This document shows positions 1 through 6,486 of a stretch of DNA of 15,370 nt, piece after piece. This DNA is from JAFGPJ01 sp964439135 (GTDB lineage Bacteria; Planctomycetota; Phycisphaerae; Sedimentisphaerales; Anaerobacaceae): positions 1 to 15,370 of the forward strand of contig CAYTNN010000100.1 in NCBI GenBank assembly GCA_964439135.1. Reading direction: 5' to 3'. Both the position numbers and the translations under genes were made by a program. Position 1 is the stretch's first letter. Each line of letters opens with the position of its first letter. Below the pieces are notes generated by a model, which saw nothing but the letters and a program-made list of their open reading frames with translations, did not search any database and had not been told where the DNA came from.

Positions 1-317
1 CGTCTTGCCATGATATGCGAAGTGATGGCTTAACGGTTCTTTAGCCCGCCATTTGGGCTCCTACAGTTCTTCGGCCGTTTTTTCGGCCTCGATCCAGTCG
101 GAGCCGCCGTTCATGAAAGCCGCGTTGCAGCTATTCCTGCGCCCCGCGAAAACAGGCTGCATAGCCCTGCCAGAATATCTGGTCGCACTCTTTACCAGTA
201 GCATCAAATCATTTCCTTGACGTGGTAGCACTTTTTTGCTACTTTTATGCGCAGGCTGTATTGGTCTGTTTAACTTTTTATAAAAGCTGAGCAACAAGAT
301 GTTACAGGGTTCCTGTT
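1..317. other. Left-edge stretch with no convincing gene
   Basis: No reading frame here has family-like sequence and a good start. Three short hairpins are visible: AGCCC (43-47) with GGGCT (55-59); GGCCG (73-77) with CGGCC (84-88) around a T6 loop; and GTAGCA (225-230) with TGCTAC (237-242), followed by TTTT. The last could be a weak terminator for a plus-strand gene to the left, but its stem is short. The concentration of small hairpins suggests intergenic repeat DNA. Confidence 0.4.
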
Positions 318-608
318 ATGCATATGGCGAATGAATTACTCTCGATTCCGGTCGCTACCGGGACGCTGGCTATCGCGGCCGGCAGCCTTGATCCGAGAAA
401 CCGCAACAATCTTATGACACTCCTACGCTCCTTGCCCCAGACGTTAATCATTGCCACCTGCAATATGAACTTCGCCGCTTCCCTTGCCGACCGGGCCGTC
501 CTGCTCGACAAGGGCCGAATCATCGCCGACGGCAAAGCTCAGAAAATAATGTCGGATGCCAAACTGATGACCGAACACGGCCTGGAAGTCGCCCAGAGAA
601 AGCTGTAG
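318..608 (+). pseudogene. Relic of a CbiO/EcfA-type ABC transporter ATPase (C-terminal part)
   Basis: From about residue 22 the 96-residue frame reads like the C-terminal third of an energy-coupling-factor or cobalt/nickel ABC ATPase: the D-loop text SLDPRNR, then IIAT, then ADRAVLLDKGRIIADG and a tail ending in HGLE. A complete family member has about 240-280 residues. Walker A, the LSGGQ signature and the Walker B LDEP run just before SLDP are all absent; the preceding residues look like a collapsed join. The switch histidine normally in IATHDLD is replaced, as the text here is IATCNMN. Without nucleotide-binding motifs it cannot work as a pump ATPase. I read it as a decayed remnant, convergent with the DUF134-ended operon. 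A small expressed ORF is possible but less likely. Confidence 0.7.
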
Positions 609-728
609 CACACCGAGGAGCCAAAGCGAAAGGCTCAAGAGCAATATTTGCAGCACCGGATAACACAGTCTGCTCGCAAATGAGCAATGTTGAATACCTG
701 ACCGTTATTAACCTGACACATTAAGCAC

Positions 729-756
729 CACAGCGAAGTTTGGCTCTAACGCTGTG
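729..756 (-). terminator. Possible hairpin at the end of the minus-strand operon
   Basis: CACAGCG (729-735) and CGCTGTG (750-756) form a perfect 7-bp stem with a 14-nt loop that contains the stop codon of the DUF134 gene (746-748). No U-rich tract follows on the minus strand, so intrinsic termination would be weak. It may instead protect the 3' end. This is a structural observation only. Confidence 0.3.
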
Positions 757-1144
757 CTCCACGTGGCCCTCTCCTGCATCGGCCCGAACCTCGGCCTGCG
801 CCGCCCCGGCCATGTCGGAATTGGTGCGCTTGAGCATCCTCAGATACCTCCGTAACGATTTGAATTGGGCCGCCCTTGATGAGCAGGGCTTTTCCGTGAA
901 CAAGTGCATCGGCAATCTTTTTATGTGCCGATTCGAGGATCCTGCCGAGAGTCTGGCGGGAAATATTCATTTTTTCCGCAGCATCGGCCTGGTAGAGTCC
1001 CTCCAGGTCCGCCAGGCGGATCGCCTCAAACTCATCGACAGTTAACGTAACCTCTTCCAAGACCGAAAGGGGGACCTCTCTCGGTTTGTAGTAATTCGTT
1101 TGTGGCAACTGCGCCACATGTCTGAAATGTCTCGGTCTCGGCAT
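746..1144 (-). CDS. DUF134 (UPF0251) helix-turn-helix DNA-binding protein
   Basis: The 132-residue product begins MPRPRH, the family's usual opening, which is why this ATG is preferred over the TTG 18 codons upstream. The DUF134 core follows: VTLTVDEFEAIRLADLEGL, then the helix-turn-helix AAEKMNISRQTLGRILESA, then KKIADALVHGKAL and a GG turn. The final 40 residues are rich in Gly, Arg and His, unlike the cysteine-containing tail I expect in many relatives, so the C-terminus may be diverged or frame-disturbed. It is the last gene of the minus-strand operon, 64 bp after the NifU-like gene. DUF134 proteins resemble sigma-factor region 4 and commonly sit beside NifX-type and Mrp genes; acting as the operon's regulator, perhaps on the 6233-6254 palindrome, is inference. 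Confidence 0.85.
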   Translation of the reverse strand: MPRPRHFRHVAQLPQTNYYKPREVPLSVLEEVTLTVDEFEAIRLADLEGLYQADAAEKMNISRQTLGRILESAHKKIADALVHGKALLIKGGPIQIVTEVSEDAQAHQFRHGRGGAGRGSGRCRRGPRGAQR

Positions 1145-1208
1145 ATCAAATGTTTCTGTAACGGTCTTAAGATAGCAGATACTTTGCCCACCTGTCAACC
1201 GCCGCGGT

Positions 1209-1661
1209 TTATTCTACAACGCTTCCGTCACCAACCTTCTCTGGATTCGGTTTACTGCGATACTCCTCAAGTAAAGCCCGAAGGGTCATAACAGCCAGCT
1301 TCGCACAGTGCTTGTTTTCTTCCGGCAAACTTTCAAAATAACGATCAACATCATCCTGTTCTATCCCAAGCGCCTCTTCAATTGATTTTCCCTTTGCTGT
1401 TCTTGCTACATAATTAGCACACGCAACTGTTGCTCCACAACCATCGGTGGTGAATTTGACATCAAGTATGATTTCATTCTTAATGCTCAAAAACATCTCA
1501 ATCGTATCTCCGCAGACACCCGTGATACGAACGTAGCTGTCCGGATTTTCTATCGTACCGATATTCCTGGCATCGAAAAGCTCATCTTTGAACTTCTTCG
1601 AATAGCCCGCCAATACGGCTTCCTGAAGATTCCTTGCTATCTCATCGATGTTATCTACCAT
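1209..1661 (-). CDS. NifU/IscU-like iron-sulfur cluster assembly scaffold protein
   Basis: The 150-residue protein has the three-cysteine layout of IscU/NifU-N scaffolds: Cys50 in GVCGD with its following Asp, Cys75 in DGCGA, and Cys119 in HCAKLAV; Cys81 is extra. In this family the three conserved cysteines hold a transient [2Fe-2S] or [4Fe-4S] cluster for handover to apoproteins. The ATG at 1661 is chosen because family similarity starts here and a GGAAA-type ribosome binding site precedes it; a 36-residue upstream extension is open but unlike the family. It overlaps the stop of the metallo-hydrolase gene by 11 bp, so translation is probably coupled. No IscS/NifS cysteine desulfurase is seen nearby. 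The context points to a scaffold dedicated to the Mrp/NifX-type proteins of this operon. Confidence 0.88.
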   Translation of the reverse strand: MVDNIDEIARNLQEAVLAGYSKKFKDELFDARNIGTIENPDSYVRITGVCGDTIEMFLSIKNEIILDVKFTTDGCGATVACANYVARTAKGKSIEEALGIEQDDVDRYFESLPEENKHCAKLAVMTLRALLEEYRSKPNPEKVGDGSVVE

Positions 1662-2514
1662 TGTTTCCAATCCTGTTTTCTTTCCCCTGAAACCGTATCC
1701 ATGTACCCACAGAACAATCAAAACATTGCTCGGGAAAAGCGTTTCTAATTCTTTCGACGGCATTACCACCCGTGCAATGAGCCGGGCCTATTTTTTGCAG
1801 GTTGTACTGCCGAAAAAAGGTTATTGTTCTTTCAATCCGCTCGGGAATAGCATTGAGAAGGTGCATACCGCCCATTACGGCATAAAAATGCTTTCTCCGA
1901 TTTATATCCGAAATCTGTTGCAGCGTATTTACAACTCCTGCGTGGGCACATCCTAAGACAACTATCAGGCCTTTCGACGATTCGATAAACAAAGCCTGAT
2001 CGTCTAACAACAGATCTGGTTCCCGGCAATCTTCATCGAGGAAAAACGCCCCGCCGGCATCTTCAAAATTGTTGACACGCGGCACCTGGCCGGTGATACC
2101 CATTCCATCAAACACTTGTGTTGGCAATTCCGTCCAGATGATTTCCCGGTTACGAATAGCCTGCCTTGCCGAGTCCGGCATACCGATTGAGCGTGTCCCT
2201 GGGCTGCTTCGACTAAACTTCGGTTCTATCGCCGCCGGATGTAAATAAAGGCGTGCTTTTGGAGCAATGTCAAGTACTGTCGATAAACCGCCTGTATGGT
2301 CGTAATGGCCGTGACTAAGTACGATCGCATCGGCCTGTGCTAAGTCGATGTTGAGTGCCTTTGCATTTTGAACCAGAATATTGCTCTGACCCGTATCGAA
2401 AAGAATATGTCTATTGCCATATTCGATCCAGAGCGATAAACCATGCTCGGCCAACAATCCCGGGCCGGACGTCGTGTTCTCAACTAACGTAGTGATGCAA
2501 ATATTTGGATCCAT
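1651..2514 (-). CDS. Metallo-beta-lactamase-fold hydrolase
   Basis: The 287-residue protein carries the metal-binding SHGHYDHTGG motif near the N-terminus, GCAHAG in the middle, GGMHLL, and GPAHCTGG near the C-terminus. This pattern is typical of the MBL subgroup related to the beta-ribofuranosylaminobenzene 5'-phosphate (dihydropterin) synthase-like proteins of archaea and anaerobes. Two metal ions, usually zinc or iron, would be bound in the cytoplasm; the substrate cannot be told from sequence. The ATG at 2514 is preferred; a TTG 60 bp upstream in frame would add 20 non-conserved residues. The 98 bp between it and the upstream Mrp-NifX gene hold no obvious structure. Proteins of this family often lie in ORP/Mrp-NifX clusters of anaerobes. 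Confidence 0.85.
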   Translation of the reverse strand: MDPNICITTLVENTTSGPGLLAEHGLSLWIEYGNRHILFDTGQSNILVQNAKALNIDLAQADAIVLSHGHYDHTGGLSTVLDIAPKARLYLHPAAIEPKFSRSSPGTRSIGMPDSARQAIRNREIIWTELPTQVFDGMGITGQVPRVNNFEDAGGAFFLDEDCREPDLLLDDQALFIESSKGLIVVLGCAHAGVVNTLQQISDINRRKHFYAVMGGMHLLNAIPERIERTITFFRQYNLQKIGPAHCTGGNAVERIRNAFPEQCFDCSVGTWIRFQGKENRIGNNGR

Positions 2515-2612
2515 GACAAATAATCCGCGTCTCGACTGAATATACTGCTCCAAAACCCTTGCCGGGCCTTTCAAATCACCAATGCAAAAAAAACAATTCT
2601 TTTCCTGCCGAA

Positions 2613-2951
2613 TCAGTGGTCACAAATATTATTGCCTGTTTCGAGCTTGTTACTCAAATATGCTGATGCAAGCTCTTCAGCAGATTGATCGGATGCGCCA
2701 ACAATAACTTTAATGTTGTTACTGGCAAAAAGCTGCTGGGCGCGATGTCCCATACCGCCGGCGATAATCACATCGGTCTTCTGTTCGCTGAGCCATTTCG
2801 GCAGTGCACCCGGCTCGTGGGCCGGCGGCTGTAATTTTGCAACATTGGCGATTTCCTTGGTCTGTTCATCCACATCGACCAGTGCGAATTCTTCGCAATG
2901 ACCGAAGTGGACCGAAAGTTTTCCGTTTGTTATTGGGATTGCGATTCTCAT
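2613..2951 (-). other. Possible internal translation start giving the free NifX-like domain
   Basis: On the minus strand an AAGGAG motif (2969-2964) lies 12 nt before an in-frame ATG (2951-2949) that coincides exactly with the start expected for a stand-alone NifX-like protein (MRIAIPI). The spacing is longer than ideal. This may be a relic of two genes that fused by loss of a stop, or a working internal start producing a 112-residue product as well as the full fusion. Confidence 0.4.
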
Positions 2952-3791
2952 CGTATTCTTTTTCTCCTTGTTATTAGCATGGTTCTCATTACGCGAAGCA
3001 CTGCAAGATGAGTCTTCGGCTCGAACATTATAACCGGCCTCAAGCAGCGGTTCAAATGCTTTACTGATAGCCTGAGCAGCAGAATTTTGACGATTAAAAG
3101 CAACAAACGGCTCACCGGAATCACAGGCACGGGCGAATGCGGGGTCTATCGGAATCCTGCCCAGGAAGGGCACCTTGAAATCTCCGGCCATTTCTTCGCC
3201 GCCTTCTCCTGCGAACACGTCTATCTTTTGATTGCAGTGTGGACAGACAAATCCGCTCATATTCTCAATCACTCTCAGGACCGGCAAATCCAACTGCCTG
3301 CAAAACGTGATGCACTTTTTCACGTCGACGACAGCGAGCTGCTGTGGAGTTGTGACGATGACAGCACCATCAACTTTGCCAAGGAGCTGCACGACCGAGA
3401 GCGGCTCGTCACCGGTCCCCGGCGGACAGTCTACCACGAGGTAATCCAGATCGCCCCAGCAAACATCCGTTACGAACTGCTTAATGACATTATGCTTCAT
3501 TGGGCCGCGCCAGATAAGGGCGTCGCTCTCATTCTGTAACAAAAATCCGATGCTCATGATTTTCAGAGTGTCACTGTATGAAACCGGCTCGATCCCACCA
3601 CCTTTTGCCTGAACGTGCTCATGTTCGAGATTCAAAAGTTTAGGGACGCTCGGCCCATGAATGTCGACATCCAGCAGCCCGACGCGCTTGCCCCGCATCG
3701 AAAGCCATACCGCCAGGTTGGCGGCAATGCTGCTCTTTCCGACACCGCCTTTGCCGCTCAGGACGAGGAATTTATGCTCTACGTTCTCCAT
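2613..3791 (-). CDS. mrp: Mrp/NBP35-type P-loop ATPase fused to a C-terminal NifX-like domain (MrpORP-like)
   Basis: Residues 1 to about 265 are an Mrp/ApbC/NBP35 ATPase: deviant Walker A GKGGVGKS at 13-20, VDIHGPS switch I, VVDCPPGTGDE, and the CPHC pair (Cys183, Cys186), which in this family binds a bridging [4Fe-4S] cluster at the dimer interface. After a hydrophilic linker (about 266-280), residues 281-392 form a dinitrogenase Fe-Mo cofactor biosynthesis (NifX/NifB-C) domain starting MRIAIPITNGKLSVHFGHCEEF. The same arrangement is known in MrpORP of Desulfovibrio. The usual N-terminal DUF59 domain is absent. The ATG at 3791 has AGGAG seven bases upstream and overlaps the preceding stop as TAATG. 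An internal AAGGAG 12 nt before the codon for Met281 could also permit separate synthesis of the NifX-like domain. Likely role: Fe-S or Mo/Fe-S cluster carrier. Confidence 0.9.
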   Translation of the reverse strand: MENVEHKFLVLSGKGGVGKSSIAANLAVWLSMRGKRVGLLDVDIHGPSVPKLLNLEHEHVQAKGGGIEPVSYSDTLKIMSIGFLLQNESDALIWRGPMKHNVIKQFVTDVCWGDLDYLVVDCPPGTGDEPLSVVQLLGKVDGAVIVTTPQQLAVVDVKKCITFCRQLDLPVLRVIENMSGFVCPHCNQKIDVFAGEGGEEMAGDFKVPFLGRIPIDPAFARACDSGEPFVAFNRQNSAAQAISKAFEPLLEAGYNVRAEDSSCSASRNENHANNKEKKNTMRIAIPITNGKLSVHFGHCEEFALVDVDEQTKEIANVAKLQPPAHEPGALPKWLSEQKTDVIIAGGMGHRAQQLFASNNIKVIVGASDQSAEELASAYLSNKLETGNNICDH

Positions 3792-4241
3792 TATTCAGCT
3801 CCTGTTGATTTGCTTTCTTCCAACGTTTCCAACACCGACTGCCAGAGCGACATCAGACGATCCCTGAGGCTGCCGTTAGAGTACTCGATAATGCTCTTGC
3901 CGGCTACCTGGGCCTTCGTCACCGCCGGATCGTAGGGAATGTCACCTATCGTTCCCGGAACTATTAAACAAGACAGCATCAAAACTGCAAACCTCCCGAC
4001 ACCGGCCGCAGCCGATGCACTTTTCGGAAACAACAGCAGCTAATTTGCCACCGCTAAAATCATGCGTTTGTTTTATATCGGGGTCTAACGGCAAATGCAG
4101 ACCCGCCGCACCCACATCGCAGTCGAGATATTGAACCTTCCGCCCTGATTCGCATACTACCCAGGCGAGATTGGCGGCAATTGTGGTCTTTCCGGTCCCA
4201 CCCTTGCCGCTGGCAACAGCAACAACGAAGTCATCCGGCAT
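3791..4241 (-). pseudogene. MinD-like ATPase with inserted ferredoxin domain, internally deleted and frameshifted
   Basis: The 5' part (4241 down to about 3970) encodes MPDDFVVAVASGKGGTGKTT with an intact Walker A, LDCDVGAAG, and a ferredoxin motif CIGCGRCREVC; it then hits a stop at 3942. The 3' part, in another frame, encodes the C-terminal end IGDIPYDPAVTKAQ and finishes at 3791. Relatives such as the paired ATPases of the Desulfovibrio ORP operon have about 280 residues, with a second CxxCxxC ferredoxin motif and a Walker B/switch II DSPPG region between these parts. All of that, roughly 130-150 residues, is missing. It begins one base after the NifX-like gene's stop, with GGATAAG as ribosome site, and ends in the TAATG overlap with mrp. 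It could be real decay, recombination between two tandem paralogues, or an assembly collapse. Confidence 0.8.
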
Positions 4242-4242
4242 T

Positions 4243-4608
4243 TTACTTATCCATACCAAAATGAGATTGGACGCTTGGCCCTTCAGCCGCGGTTAATCCG
4301 CCGCTTCTGAACAACTCAACAGCTTCGGCGACCGTTCCTGTCACGCCGGTATAGAGCTTTACGCCAGCGGCATTCAGGGTACGCTGGGCGTTCGGGCCGC
4401 AGTTACCCGTCAGGACCGCTTCGGCGCCCTCGTCGATGACACGTTTGGCCGAGCCGATACCCGCCGCGCCGCCGGCAGCGTTTTCATTTGCGACGGCGGC
4501 AAAATCCATCTTTTCGGGATCGCCGATTAGAAAAAAAGCCGCCCTTCCAAATCGTGGATCAACTTCAGAATCCAGATTATCTCCGGTCGATGTAATTGCT
4601 ATCTTTAT
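4243..4608 (-). CDS. NifX/NifB-type dinitrogenase cofactor-binding protein (ORP-like), with ATA at the expected start
   Basis: The 121-residue product matches the dinitrogenase iron-molybdenum cofactor family: IKIAITSTGDNLDSEVDPRFGRA at the N-terminus, then ENAAGGAAGIGSAKRVIDEGAEAVLTGNCGPNA and a C-terminal TGTVAEAVELF segment. Small relatives such as ORP of Desulfovibrio bind Mo-Cu or Fe-S clusters. The expected first residue of the family text M-KIAIT is encoded by ATA (4608-4606), with AAAGG six bases upstream, which is the right place for a ribosome site. No ATG, GTG or TTG lies in frame close by; the neighbouring codon is ATT. Either the start has mutated from ATG to ATA, or a rare start (ATA, ATT) is used. 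It ends one base before the ATPase start, so coupling is likely. Confidence 0.82.
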   Translation of the reverse strand: MKIAITSTGDNLDSEVDPRFGRAAFFLIGDPEKMDFAAVANENAAGGAAGIGSAKRVIDEGAEAVLTGNCGPNAQRTLNAAGVKLYTGVTGTVAEAVELFRSGGLTAAEGPSVQSHFGMDK

Positions 4609-4642
4609 AATACGCCTTTCTTGTTTTAAGGACAGCAGCCAA

Positions 4643-5026
4643 TCACTTATTGCTTTCTGCTTCGAGCTGCTCGATGCGATTGTTGATTTGGCCAAGTGCA
4701 TCCTGGAAATACTCCGACTGCTTTTTAAGGTCGCCAAGTTCCTGTTCAGCCGCCATTGTCGGGGCAAACGGTCCGGCAGAAGGCGCGTAAGTATCAGCGG
4801 GGCCACCCCACGCCGGATATCCCATCGGCGCTCTTGCCCAGCCGGGCAGGCCCGTCGCATAGTACGAGTGTCTCCAGCCCCGACCACCGCCTCGGCCCCG
4901 GCCCCAGTATCCACGGCCACCCACAGGATTCATATAACCCGGTACTGAATAGCCGGCACAAAAACCTGCCGCTCTACCTGTCATTGGTCCCATACCTCCA
5001 GGACCTGTTCCATCTCCACGTGGCAT
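4643..5026 (-). CDS. DUF5320-type glycine-rich protein with C-terminal coiled coil
   Basis: The 127-residue protein begins MPRGDGTGPGGMGPMTGRAA, the hallmark opening of DUF5320 proteins, followed by a Gly/Tyr/Arg/Trp-rich middle and a charged C-terminal helix (from about residue 92, AAEQELGDLKKQ onward, with EQLEAE) that should form a coiled coil. An AAAGGAG ribosome site precedes the ATG at 5026. Function is unknown; genes of this kind regularly accompany NifX-type and Mrp-type genes in anaerobes, suggesting an accessory or multimerisation role. It is 24 bp downstream of the short DUF5320-like gene and 34 bp upstream of the NifX-like gene. Confidence 0.85.
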   Translation of the reverse strand: MPRGDGTGPGGMGPMTGRAAGFCAGYSVPGYMNPVGGRGYWGRGRGGGRGWRHSYYATGLPGWARAPMGYPAWGGPADTYAPSAGPFAPTMAAEQELGDLKKQSEYFQDALGQINNRIEQLEAESNK

Positions 5027-5050
5027 AATAAATCTCCTTTCAAAATAAGA

Positions 5051-5258
5051 TTAAGCTCTTGTCATTTTCGTACCACATCTTGAACAACTTCTTGCATTAC
5101 AAGGCTGCCCCACAGCATGAGGGACTACTGCTGTGTAGTTCGGGCATATGCAATTTCCCCCCGCCCATACGGCCTCTTCCCTTGCCAGCAGCGCGGCCCA
5201 TACCGCGGCCGCCGCCACGTCCCAGGCCGGCCGGTCCTGTTCCATCTCCTCTTGGCAT
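5051..5258 (-). pseudogene. Short DUF5320-like protein with C-terminal zinc-ribbon, frameshifted in a G6 run
   Basis: The ATG at 5258, preceded by GGGAG, opens MPRGDGTGPAGLGRGGGRGM and a Gly/Arg-rich stretch. The matching C-terminal part, GGNCICPN followed by VPHAVGQPC and CSRCGTKM, lies in a different frame and ends at 5051. The switch point is a run of six G on the minus strand (5156-5161 on the plus strand). A one-base change there would give a protein of about 69 residues, which is the normal layout: glycine-rich head plus a cysteine-rich ribbon. As written, the head frame continues to 5097 with unrelated sequence. The ribbon also has Tyr where a CPxC second cysteine is expected. Sequencing or assembly error in the homopolymer, true decay, or slippage are all possible. 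Confidence 0.7.
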
Positions 5259-5262
5259 AATC

Positions 5263-6141
5263 TCAACTCCCTTCTGCGAAGTGACTGTGATTCGATCCCG
5301 ACAACACCAGACTGCCGATCTCACGGCCCAGATGTCGTGCCAAGACACTGCACTTCGGCATCACCAAAAAGAATATGTTCTTGTCTACGTCGCTTAGGGT
5401 CTCATAGTTGCCCTGGCCCTTGGCGATAATCAAATCGGATTGATCAAATCGGCGACGAAACGTCTCAGAGCAGTTCTCCAAAATGGTGCCGGGGGCATCC
5501 GAGCCGTTATCGATAACATCAACCACGTCCGTGAGCCCGACGATCTGTGCATCTTCCATGACGGCATCATTCAGAATAGGCCCTCCTTTAACCACGAAGG
5601 TTATCTTCTCACAAGGCAACTGCTCGATCAACAGCCGGTCGAAGACGATTTCTCCGGCGTTATCGCCGAGATAAAGTATCTTTTCCGCTCGTGATATGGC
5701 GTGTTTGAACACCTCCAGACTCTCTCTATCGAATGGATCTGTCAGCGATTCGGCAATCGTCCGTTCAACCTGGCTTGACTCAACGGCCGAGTTCACTCCA
5801 AAGTCGATAATATTGCCTGCAATAGCCAGCCGAACTGCTGTCTCCACAGGGTCTGTTGAGGTGTCGATTCGCATCCTTAGGTCGGGGTACATTTGAAGAG
5901 CCAATTTATTGAAACGGTTCTTCACATCCAGATAAGGATCGCTGATGCCGGTCATTTTACGAATGAACTGATGTATCTTCTGCGCCATCGCCGGCGGACT
6001 TTGGTTGAGGTCCATCTCGCTTGCCATGCTCAGAGCCTCGCGGAGGACTTTCTCATGAAGCCGTGTATCGTCCGTCGTCATACGGACTGAATCGAGCACC
6101 TGGCGGACAAAACAAGGAACACAGTCGAAGTATGTCTTCAT
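5263..6141 (-). CDS. DUF89/ARMT1-like metal-dependent phosphatase family protein
   Basis: The 292-residue protein starts MKTYFDCVPCFVRQ; the CVPC pair (Cys7, Cys10) is typical of the prokaryotic AF1104-like branch of DUF89. LYLGDNAGEIVFDRLLIE in the middle and VVKGGPILNDA and LIIAKGQGNYETL toward the C-terminus supply the conserved Asp, Asn and Lys residues that hold the metal and phosphate in this damage-control phosphatase fold. The cytoplasmic substrate is unknown; eukaryotic relatives hydrolyse damaged sugar phosphates. A GAGGAG ribosome site lies about ten bases before the ATG. It is the first gene of the minus-strand operon, its stop four bases from the next ATG, so it probably follows the promoter and operator in 6142-6260. 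Confidence 0.88.
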   Translation of the reverse strand: MKTYFDCVPCFVRQVLDSVRMTTDDTRLHEKVLREALSMASEMDLNQSPPAMAQKIHQFIRKMTGISDPYLDVKNRFNKLALQMYPDLRMRIDTSTDPVETAVRLAIAGNIIDFGVNSAVESSQVERTIAESLTDPFDRESLEVFKHAISRAEKILYLGDNAGEIVFDRLLIEQLPCEKITFVVKGGPILNDAVMEDAQIVGLTDVVDVIDNGSDAPGTILENCSETFRRRFDQSDLIIAKGQGNYETLSDVDKNIFFLVMPKCSVLARHLGREIGSLVLSGSNHSHFAEGS

Positions 6142-6486
6142 GGGTGGTAAATCTCCTCGTCGCCGCTTAGTATAGCTTTATCCAGTGTCATTGGCTTGTC
6201 TTCTATCCTTAAGTGTATTTGTCATATTTTATATTATGGGCATATGCCCATAATTGTACAAGAAAAAATCACAAAAATTAAAAAAATTTGCCGATTGCCG
6301 GCATTTTCTTGAGATAAGACCTTATAAATATGGGAAAAATACGTGCAATTGATGCAATCCCGGTTAGAATTGCCGTCTCGGCAGTATTTTGCCATAGAGA
6401 GTAGTTCGGATTAAAAGCAAAGGCTAATTTTCTCTGCCAGCGCAGGTGAGAAGCCTGGGCGCCACAGACAGGAAATGGAGAACGGT
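6142..6486. other. Divergent intergenic region between the ORP-like operon and purC
   Basis: This AT-rich region must hold promoters for both directions. It contains the 22-bp palindrome at 6233-6254, a small TTGTACAA palindrome (6254-6261), a two-unit TTGCCGATTGCCG repeat (6289-6301) that echoes the longer tract at 13786, and a small TGCCG-TCT-CGGCA hairpin (6371-6383). I could not assign convincing -35/-10 pairs to either gene. Confidence 0.5.
6233..6254. promoter_or_regulatory. Perfect 22-bp palindrome, candidate operator
   Basis: ATTATGGGCAT is followed directly by its exact reverse complement, giving an uninterrupted 22-bp two-fold symmetric site with a GGGCATATGCCC core. It lies 92 bp upstream of the DUF89 start and about 230 bp before purC. 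Such symmetry is expected for a dimeric regulator. The DUF134 protein at the end of the same operon is the obvious local candidate, but that link is inference. Confidence 0.65.

Noticed and set aside
61..297. 78-residue minus-strand open frame
   Set aside because: It starts with TTG without a good ribosome site, resembles no family I recognise and runs through several small hairpins.
1145..1198. N-terminal extension of the DUF134 protein from a TTG
   Set aside because: The family begins MPRP at 1144 and the 18 extra residues are not conserved-looking.
3087..3539. 150-residue plus-strand frame opposite mrp
   Set aside because: Antisense shadow of the clearly coding Mrp ATPase; no family features.
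6395..6474. Riboswitch-like text upstream of purC (GGATTAAAAG, CAGGTGAGAAGCCTGGGCGCCAC), recalling cobalamin or ZTP riboswitches
   Set aside because: Pieces of both consensus patterns occur, but the spacing is wrong (about 30 nt between the cobalamin-like blocks) and the 5' domain of a ZTP riboswitch is absent. A covariance-model search would settle it.
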